Source: Bacteroidales bacterium (GTDB lineage: Bacteria > Bacteroidota > Bacteroidia > Bacteroidales > DTU049). From it: DNA of 12,048 nt. The stretch is taken from the NCBI GenBank assembly GCA_018432645.1, contig JAHDSP010000093.1, positions 1-12,048 of the forward strand, read 5' to 3'. The notes beneath the pieces are model-generated. The model saw only the letters and a program-made list of their open reading frames with translations. It was not told the DNA's origin and did no database searches. A program made the position numbers and the translations under genes. Of the stretch, positions 7,879 through 12,048 are shown piece after piece. Each line of letters opens with the position of its first letter. Position 1 is the first letter of the stretch.

Positions 7879-9133
7879 CACTTTGCAATAAAAAAAGCCA
7901 TTTCCATAGTGGAATAAATTTTATTTCTATATTATTTTTCTTTTCCACATTTTCATAATCCCAAGTTATAATTGATAAATTTTTTACATTTAATTTTTCA
8001 GCAGATTTCATTAAAGATTTAACCTCTCTATCTTTTGTTTTTTCATTGTTTATATCATAAGAGACTTGCATTAGTTCACAAACTTCATTGTTTTCTTTAA
8101 TTACAAAATCTACATCAATATTTTCAGAATCTTTGTAATAATAGAATTCTTTTTGCTGACGCTTCAGTTCAATTGCTACACGATTTTCCATAAATTTACC
8201 TAAATCCTTAGAAAATGTTAAACTCAAAGCCGAAGCCATTCCCGTATCATATAAATATACTTTTGAGGGGTACTTCAATTGTTCTTTGGGTTTGAATGAA
8301 AAACGATTTATATAAAAAAACAAATAAGCTTCTTCTAAATATGAAACATAATTTTGAATAGTATGTACAGAACCAATGTTGGAAATATTTTTTAATTTAT
8401 TATATGAAAATTCACCAGCATAATTGGAAGCAAGCAATTTGGACATTGTGTAAAGGGTTTGTGTATATTTTACATTGTATCTCTTCACTATATCTTTTAA
8501 AATGATGCTATCAAATAAAACATTCAAATAATTTTTATAATCCATCTTATCTACTACTACCTCAGGATATCCACCAATTGTTTGATATTCACTCAGATAA
8601 TTTAATATTTTGCCTTTTTCTGTCGTGCTTAGCTTTAGACTACTTATTTCTATATTATTTGCTTTCAAAAATTCATTAAAAGAAAATGTATAAATATTTA
8701 TAGGGACGTATCTGCCTGTCAGATGAGTTGCCATTTCACTGCTCAATAATTTTGAATTTGAACCAGTTAAGAAAATATTATAACCTAATCTATGAAGCCT
8801 ATTGACAAATAATTCCCAGTTTGCAAGATTCTGTATTTCATCAAATAATAAAAACTTAACATCACCGTATACTTCATGAATTGACTTGATTAACTCGTCA
8901 TTATCAACACGTAATAAACGTTCATCATCAAAGTTTACATAACCAAAATTGGTATCTTTCAGAATTTCTATAGCAAAAACAGATTTCCCTGCACGTCTTG
9001 GTCCAGTGATAATTTTAATAAGATTATTAGTTAGATTATTTTTAGCTTTTTTTAAACTATCACGTGGTATATAAGTATTAGATAAGTAGCTATCTCTTTC
9101 AAATTTTTGGTCTTGTATTATTTCTCTTAACAT
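7874..9133 (-). CDS. AAA ATPase with C-terminal DUF4143 (AAA_14/DUF4143 family)
   Basis: A 419-aa protein from the ATG at 9133; a TTG four codons upstream is in frame but less likely. Domains in order: P-loop ATPase with Walker A GPRRAGKS (44-51), Walker B FLLFDE (94-99), sensor-like LTGSNS (122-127) and LTGRY (138-142); a winged-helix-like region at about 220-275; then DUF4143 (about 200-390) with an E/D/Q pattern, MENRVAIEL (315-323), DVDF (340-343), ELMQVSY (353-359), that resembles a PD-(D/E)xK nuclease core with Gln for the catalytic Lys. Length is normal for the family (about 380-450). These proteins are common in Bacteroidota and archaea; their role is not established. No membrane segment. 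It has no evident link to glycan synthesis, and its position inside a repeat module suggests it is a passenger in the operon. Its stop codon is made of octamer-repeat bases. Confidence 0.85.
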   Translation of the reverse strand: MLREIIQDQKFERDSYLSNTYIPRDSLKKAKNNLTNNLIKIITGPRRAGKSVFAIEILKDTNFGYVNFDDERLLRVDNDELIKSIHEVYGDVKFLLFDEIQNLANWELFVNRLHRLGYNIFLTGSNSKLLSSEMATHLTGRYVPINIYTFSFNEFLKANNIEISSLKLSTTEKGKILNYLSEYQTIGGYPEVVVDKMDYKNYLNVLFDSIILKDIVKRYNVKYTQTLYTMSKLLASNYAGEFSYNKLKNISNIGSVHTIQNYVSYLEEAYLFFYINRFSFKPKEQLKYPSKVYLYDTGMASALSLTFSKDLGKFMENRVAIELKRQQKEFYYYKDSENIDVDFVIKENNEVCELMQVSYDINNEKTKDREVKSLMKSAEKLNVKNLSIITWDYENVEKKNNIEIKFIPLWKWLFLLQSD

Positions 9134-9159
9134 ATTTTTAAGCAATATTTATAATGAAG

Positions 9160-9212
9160 TGCACAATTTTATAATTTTTTATGCAGTTCACTGCTTTAAT
9201 TGCACAAAATTA
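9160..9212 (-). promoter_or_regulatory. Candidate promoter and operator region of the ATPase gene
   Basis: On the minus strand TAATTTTG (9212-9205) fits the Bacteroidota -7 element TAnnTTTG, though no clear TTG lies at the -33 distance. Downstream lies a 12-bp palindrome GCAGTTCACTGC (9183-9194; 5-bp arms, 2-nt centre), and the heptamer TGCACAA (plus strand) occurs on both sides of it (9160-9166 and 9201-9207). The arrangement suggests regulated expression of the gene independent of the capsule operon. This is inference from pattern only. Confidence 0.4.
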
Positions 9213-9244
9213 GACATTTTTTTAAAAGAGAATTTTATTAATAC

Positions 9245-9284
9245 TATTGATAAGTGGTGAAGTTGAGGAGTTGATAAGTTGAGC
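9245..9284. repeat. Octamer array, upstream of the ATPase gene in module B
   Basis: TATTGATA, AGTGGTGA, AGTTGAGG, AGTTGATA, AGTTGAGC: five units, with the first two degenerate. It leads directly into the same tail as in module A, so it is the other half of the array split by the ATPase gene. Confidence 0.8.
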
Positions 9285-9347
9285 ATTTTAGTAAGATATT
9301 AGTTGTCAATTAATTCATATATATACACAAAAACTAAAACATACATG

Positions 9348-9368
9348 TTAATTTGTGTAAATCTGTGG
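9348..9368. repeat. Terminal inverted repeat, module B right
   Basis: Identical to 7740-7760. Its reverse complement matches the left end at 7798-7815 (core CCACARATKYACACAAAT, three mismatches). It marks the outer boundary of the loaded module. Confidence 0.75.
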
Positions 9369-9405
9369 ATGAAATTATACTGACTTTTTTTTACAGCTTC
9401 GCTTT

Positions 9406-9440
9406 TGTAAGTTACATTCTACATAAAGAATATACTTACA
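9406..9440 (-). other. Stem-loop downstream of the antiterminator gene, possible leader element
   Basis: TGTAAGT (9406-9412) pairs with ACTTACA (9434-9440), and inside that ATTCT pairs with AGAAT around a 6-nt loop, giving a 7-bp plus 5-bp stem with a small internal bulge. On the minus strand it would lie about 20 nt into a transcript from the promoter at 9466-9499. No U-run follows on that strand, so it is not a standard intrinsic terminator. It could be a structured leader signal, but the function is unproven. Confidence 0.35.
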
Positions 9441-9465
9441 TTTATAGTGAAATAAATTACGTGTG

Positions 9466-9499
9466 CAAAAGTATAAAAATTTTAAACATTATAAACAAA
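9466..9499 (-). promoter_or_regulatory. Candidate Bacteroidota promoter after the antiterminator gene
   Basis: Minus strand: TTTTG with its TTG at 9498-9496, a 22-nt spacer, then TACTTTTG (9473-9466), which matches the -7 consensus TAnnTTTG. Transcription would start near 9459 and read leftward into the repeat modules, the ATPase gene and wzx. If both modules were absent, this promoter would sit roughly 160 nt from the wzx start, so it may be the original promoter of the polysaccharide operon. Confidence 0.5.
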
Positions 9500-9545
9500 A
9501 TATTTATAAAAAATTTCAATTAGTTTGTAAAATATTGATATTATT

Positions 9546-10061
9546 TTAATTATTTAATTTTTTTAATTGATATTTTGAGATATTTATTATAAATTCGACA
9601 CTCAATGATTTTATTTGTACAACAACACGATTTTTATTATTAGTTTCTATTAAAATTCCAGTAAGTCCTTTAAATGGTCCATTTATGATTTCTACAAAAT
9701 CTCCAATGTGATATTGTATATCATTATTTTTTTGGATTAGGTCATCATCCCATTGATTAGCAATGATCTTGAGATTTTTTATTTCTTCATCTCTCACAAT
9801 AGCAGGCTTACCAAATTCTTTTAAAACGCCTTTAACCAAAGGATAATTATAAATATTATATAATTCTTTAGTATTTGTTTTTATGAAAACCATACAATTA
9901 ATTAGTGGAAGCTGAATTTTTTTCTTTCTATCGCTCTACTGCCTTATAGTGCTATACATTGGTAGATAAACTTCGTATCCATCAGTTTTTAATTGTTGAT
10001 AAAGTTTCTTTTCGCAGCGATATTTAGTAAGTAAAACCATCCACTGTCTTTGCTCTTGCAT
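9546..10061 (-). pseudogene. UpxY/NusG-like capsule antiterminator, in-frame amber at codon 42
   Basis: From the ATG at 10061 the frame reads MQEQRQWMVLLTKYRCEKKL, then GYEVYLPMYSTIRQ, a TAG (9938-9936, codon 42), SDRKKKIQLPLINCMVFIK and on to TAA at 9546: 171 codons in all. This is the full layout of a Bacteroidota NusG-family antiterminator, with an NGN domain (about 5-105) and a C-terminal KOW (about 118-151, IGDFVEIINGPFKGLTGIL). Family members read RQWSDRKKK at this spot, so TAG replaces a Trp codon by one base change (TGG). UpxY-type proteins keep RNA polymerase from stopping in capsule operon leaders, and the position as first gene of the locus fits. Restart at Met57 (9893) would give a 115-aa protein lacking half the NGN domain. 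Readthrough, suppression or sequence error are alternatives to real inactivation. Confidence 0.85.
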
Positions 10062-10083
10062 ATATATCAAATAAAATGAATAG

Positions 10084-10114
10084 CAAAAATATAAAAAAAA
10101 TAAGTTATCTCAAA
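10084..10114 (-). promoter_or_regulatory. Candidate promoter of the antiterminator gene
   Basis: Minus strand: TTTG (10114-10111), a 19-nt spacer and TATTTTTG (10091-10084), a good fit to the Bacteroidota -33/-7 pattern TTTG...TAnnTTTG. The start of transcription would be near 10077, leaving a leader of only about 16 nt before the ATG at 10061. That is short for a UpxY-controlled leader. Confidence 0.6.
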
Positions 10115-10159
10115 TATTTTTTTCTGTGATTTATTATACCTCATTTCAATTAAAATCTT

Positions 10160-10167
10160 TAATTTTG
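10160..10167 (+). promoter_or_regulatory. Candidate -7 element for the plus-strand cluster
   Basis: TAATTTTG fits TAnnTTTG and lies 35 nt before the ATG at 10202, placing the transcript start near 10174. No clear TTG is seen at the -33 distance. Together with the minus-strand promoter this makes the 140-bp gap a divergent promoter region. Confidence 0.4.
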
Positions 10168-10201
10168 CAAAAATTTTTATTAATTATTAAACTCAAATAT
10201 T

Positions 10202-10546
10202 ATGGCAAAGATTAGAAATTTAAAGAAAAACTTAAGGTATTGGGAAGATTTTTTTGTAGCTAATGCTTATTTCACAACATTAGTCATAAAAGATGAAAAC
10301 AAAGCAGAGGAGGTAAATAAGCTAACAGAAGAATTGCAAAATAAAATTAATGAAGTCAGAAAAATTATCACTAATCCATCTCATAGATATAAAAGATTAC
10401 CCAAGGCTACTGCTAATGTAGAACGCAAAAAGCTAAACCACCAACATGCTAAACAGATTAATGAAGCTGTAGATAATTTTTTAAATATATATAACGAGCA
10501 TTTCGATAAAGTAAATCAGATATTGGTAGATAATTTGCCAAAATAA
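10202..10546 (+). CDS. Hypothetical 114-aa basic helical protein, paired with the radical SAM gene
   Basis: I do not recognise a named family. The protein is rich in Lys, Asn and Glu and looks almost wholly alpha-helical, with helices at about 8-28 (RYWEDFFVANAYFTTLV), 32-57 (heptad-like ENKAEEVNKLTEELQNKINEV with coiled-coil character) and 80-112. A central loop NPSHRYKRLPKAT (59-71) holds a basic patch. There is no signal peptide or membrane segment, so it is cytoplasmic. It ends 4 bp before the radical SAM start, so the two are surely co-transcribed and probably functionally linked; the small protein could be a partner or substrate-binding subunit, but that is inference from spacing alone. 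ATG start, TAA stop. Confidence 0.75.
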   Translation: MAKIRNLKKNLRYWEDFFVANAYFTTLVIKDENKAEEVNKLTEELQNKINEVRKIITNPSHRYKRLPKATANVERKKLNHQHAKQINEAVDNFLNIYNEHFDKVNQILVDNLPK

Positions 10547-10550
10547 AATC

Positions 10551-11330
10551 ATGGGGCCTTCATTATTTCATGAAATCATATATGGACCTGTAAAAAGTCG
10601 AAGATTAGGCAATTCTCTTGGTATAAACATTATTCCTACAAACGAAAAGATATGTTCATTTGATTGCTTATATTGCGAATGTGGATGGACTCAAGAATTC
10701 ACCTCAAATAATTTTATTGATAGTGAAACTTTTAAAAATATTTTAGAAAATCATTTAAAAAAATTACAAGATAATAACATAAATCTAGATTCTATAACAT
10801 TTTCAGGTAATGGAGAATCCACATTGCATCCAGCATTTTTGTCAATAGTGAAACAAACTATTTCATTGAGAGATAGATATTTCTCTAATGCTAAAGTGAC
10901 TGTATTAACTAATGGAAGTATGCTTCATTTATCTCAAGTGCGGGAAGCTTTATCAATAATAGATCAACCAATACTAAAATTAGATAGTGCTATACATCAA
11001 GAGTTTGAAATAATTAATCGACCAATGTATAAAATTAATATTCAAACTATAATTGAAAATTACACAAATTTATCTTTTCCAAATAAAATAATACAAACTT
11101 TATTACTACGTGGTGAATATAATGAGTCAAAAATAGATAATACTAGCGATGAATCTCTAAAGGCACTCATAGATGCTATCAATAAGATAAATCCTAAATT
11201 GTGGATGCTCTATGTAATAGATCGTCCTACGCCAGCAAATAATTTAGAAAAATTAACTTTTGCAGAAATAGAACAAATTAAAACTAAATTGCAAGACAAA
11301 GTAAATTGTGAAATTAATATCTACGCATAA
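10551..11330 (+). CDS. Radical SAM protein, COG0731-like
   Basis: A 259-aa radical SAM enzyme. The 4Fe-4S cluster motif CSFDCLYC has Cys35, Cys39 and Cys42 (CxxxCxxC), with a further Cys44 in CECGW. The opening YGPVKSRRLGNSLGINIIP (11-29) is typical of COG0731 proteins, which are related to the TYW1 wybutosine enzyme. SGNGESTLHP (85-94) is the SAM-binding GE motif and VLTNGS (118-123) the next strand. Length suits a core barrel with no SPASM or B12 domain. It uses SAM and a reduced cluster to make a 5'-deoxyadenosyl radical; the substrate is unknown. It follows the 114-aa gene by 4 bp, and the 140-aa repeat protein starts 57 bp later. ATG start, TAA stop. Confidence 0.85.
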   Translation: MGPSLFHEIIYGPVKSRRLGNSLGINIIPTNEKICSFDCLYCECGWTQEFTSNNFIDSETFKNILENHLKKLQDNNINLDSITFSGNGESTLHPAFLSIVKQTISLRDRYFSNAKVTVLTNGSMLHLSQVREALSIIDQPILKLDSAIHQEFEIINRPMYKINIQTIIENYTNLSFPNKIIQTLLLRGEYNESKIDNTSDESLKALIDAINKINPKLWMLYVIDRPTPANNLEKLTFAEIEQIKTKLQDKVNCEINIYA

Positions 11331-11387
11331 ATTAATTATTCTCTGCATAACCATAAATATAATGTTCCCAAAAAAAAATGAATTTCT

Positions 11388-11810
11388 ATGAAACAAATGA
11401 AATATTTATGGGATTATGACATTAGAGTATTATTGGCTATGGAGCAAGCAATATCTGGGAAAAAGGAATTTCTTAATTTTTTATTAGAAAATGGTTATCC
11501 CGAATTAGCAGCATTTGCTAGTGCAATAAGGGCAGATGAAGAGGCATATCAGTGGTTATTAAAATACGGTTTTTTAGAATTATCTTTACTATCAGATGCT
11601 ATTGATGGAGATAAAGATGCACTCGACTGGCTAAATCAACATAATTTACAAACATACATGATAATAGCATTGGCATGCCAAGGATCTAATGAAGCAAAAA
11701 ATTATTTAGCCAAAAATAAATTAGACTTTTTTATACGATTCGCAGATACAGTAGCTGAAGAGCTAAAATATCAAAAAAGAGAACGAGGAGATTATCATAA
11801 ATTCAAATAA
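11388..11810 (+). CDS. 140-aa protein built of four 25-residue helical repeats
   Basis: Not a family I can name. After 20 residues (MKQMKYLWDYDIRVLLAMEQ) the protein consists of four repeats of exactly 25 residues: 21-45, 46-70, 71-95 and 96-120. Each begins A-[IC]-x-[GA]-x-x-[EDA]-[FA] and continues with an aromatic/Leu pair (NFLL, QWLL, DWLN, NYLA) and a hydrophobic second helix. The shape suggests a small alpha-solenoid of helix-turn-helix units, somewhat like Sel1 or ankyrin-type scaffolds but with a shorter period. A charged tail ends in Lys. No signal peptide. It lies 57 bp after the radical SAM gene, on the same strand, probably in the same operon; protein-protein binding is the natural guess. 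Confidence 0.75.
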   Translation: MKQMKYLWDYDIRVLLAMEQAISGKKEFLNFLLENGYPELAAFASAIRADEEAYQWLLKYGFLELSLLSDAIDGDKDALDWLNQHNLQTYMIIALACQGSNEAKNYLAKNKLDFFIRFADTVAEELKYQKRERGDYHKFK

Positions 11811-11856
11811 AAATTATCTATTTAAGCTTTATATTAATATCTAAATTAATACTGGT

Positions 11857-11872
11857 TTATTCACGTGAATAA
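11857..11872. other. 16-bp perfect palindrome
   Basis: TTATTCACGTGAATAA reads the same on both strands. It lies 47 bp after the stop of the 140-aa gene. It could be a regulator binding site or a weak 3' hairpin (6-bp stem, ACGT loop); no U-run follows, so a terminator call is not supported. Confidence 0.4.
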
Positions 11873-11920
11873 CTATATTTCATAAGAGTATAAATTTGCT
11901 TTGATATATTTTTACTTAAT

Positions 11921-12048
11921 TTACTTTTCTTTGTCAACTACACAAAGAAAAGTAACAAAAGAAAAGTCTCCGCTGGGGAAATGATTTGATAAAACTTGCG
12001 CAATCACCTCTGGGGGTTTACAAACTCGCAAGCTTTAGCTTGCTCAAA
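11921..12048. repeat. Hairpin-bearing noncoding repeat at the right edge
   Basis: A perfect 14-bp inverted repeat, TTACTTTTCTTTGT (11921-11934) against 11942-11955, with a 7-nt loop. It is followed by a second partial copy of the right arm (ACAAAAGAAAAGT, from 11956) and a more GC-rich stretch that holds another palindrome, GCAAGCTTTAGCTTGC (12028-12043). The AAGAAAAGTAACAAAAGAAAAGT string resembles a noncoding dispersed repeat that I recall from many bacterial genomes. No gene was found on either strand. The hairpin lacks a U-run on either side and is more likely part of this repeat than a terminator. Confidence 0.55.

Larger units (their letters stand above)
7788..9379. mobile_element. Repeat module B: loaded copy carrying the DUF4143 ATPase gene
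   Basis: A 1592-bp unit with the same outer ends as module A: 28 nt identical on the left, 34 nt identical on the right. Inside are an octamer array (7836-7878), the ATPase gene with its upstream region, a second octamer array (9245-9284), and the same AT-rich tail as module A (about 9285-9345, differing by a few substitutions and small indels). The terminal repeats at 7798-7815 and 9348-9368 are inverted relative to each other. Seen: two copies of one architecture, one with a gene and one without. Inferred: the gene was acquired inside the octamer array, or the empty copy arose by its loss. No transposase or recombinase is encoded and no clear target duplication flanks it, so the mechanism of mobility is unknown. 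Confidence 0.65.

Noticed and set aside
7874..9133. DUF4143 ATPase as the transposase of the repeat modules
   Set aside because: The family has no known transposition activity, and the ATPase plus DUF4143 domains are common outside such repeats. A passenger role is the simpler reading.
9134..9145. Start of the ATPase gene at the TTG at 9145
   Set aside because: An ATG lies four codons downstream at 9133, with a normal N-terminus; TTG is a rarer start.
9546..9893. A complete 115-aa KOW protein starting at 9893
   Set aside because: The same frame continues upstream through the amber codon into a full NGN N-terminal half, so the short frame is the 3' part of a broken longer gene.
9936..9938. 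UAG as a recoded sense codon in this organism
   Set aside because: The GT4 gene ends at UAG (2491-2489) at a natural C-terminus, and another in-frame UAG follows within a few codons, so UAG acts as a stop here. Local suppression cannot be excluded.
11921..11955. Intrinsic terminator for the plus-strand cluster
   Set aside because: The stem is long and perfect but no U-run follows on the plus strand. It also sits 110 bp after the last stop codon within what looks like a repeat.

Overview
The window looks like a chromosomal piece of an AT-rich member of the Bacteroidota, probably Bacteroidales-like, though the species cannot be named. Three things point that way: a UpxY/NusG-type capsule antiterminator with the phylum's typical RQ(W)SDRKKK core, candidate promoters of the TAnnTTTG type, and a surface-polysaccharide operon with the gene families usual for this phylum. 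No tRNA, rRNA or CRISPR array was seen.

Minus strand, right to left (10061 to 1): a surface-polysaccharide locus. It opens with a UpxY-like antiterminator gene carrying an in-frame amber codon where the family has a conserved Trp. A repeat-rich interval follows that holds an AAA ATPase/DUF4143 gene. Then come a Wzx flippase, a Wzy-like polymerase, a hexapeptide acyltransferase, an ATP-grasp ligase and a GT4 glycosyltransferase, all with gaps under 10 bp or small overlaps. After a 264-bp repeat-filled gap come a FemAB/GNAT-like protein, a DUF354 protein and the first 39 codons of a probable polysaccharide deacetylase that runs off the left edge. Together these would make, decorate, polymerise and export one repeat-unit glycan. 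Most of the sugar-specific glycosyltransferases must lie outside the window.

Plus strand (10202 to 11810): an unrelated small cluster of a conserved-looking 114-aa helical protein, a COG0731-like radical SAM protein 4 bp downstream, and a 140-aa protein made of four exact-length 25-residue repeats. The right edge carries a long perfect hairpin within what looks like a dispersed noncoding repeat.

The most unusual structure is at 7593-9379. Two tandem modules, 16 bp apart, share identical outer ends (28 nt on the left, 34 nt on the right), and those ends are imperfect inverted repeats of each other. Inside each lies an array of a degenerate octamer, AGTTGAKK, and a common AT-rich tail. The left module (179 bp) has no gene. 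The right one (1592 bp) has the same parts with the DUF4143 ATPase gene sitting inside the octamer array, so that the gene's stop codon is supplied by the array. This looks like an empty and a gene-loaded copy of the same repeat element, placed between the antiterminator and the capsule operon. The octamer recurs at 2242-2336, inverted at 2423-2485, and inside the coding sequence at the left edge.
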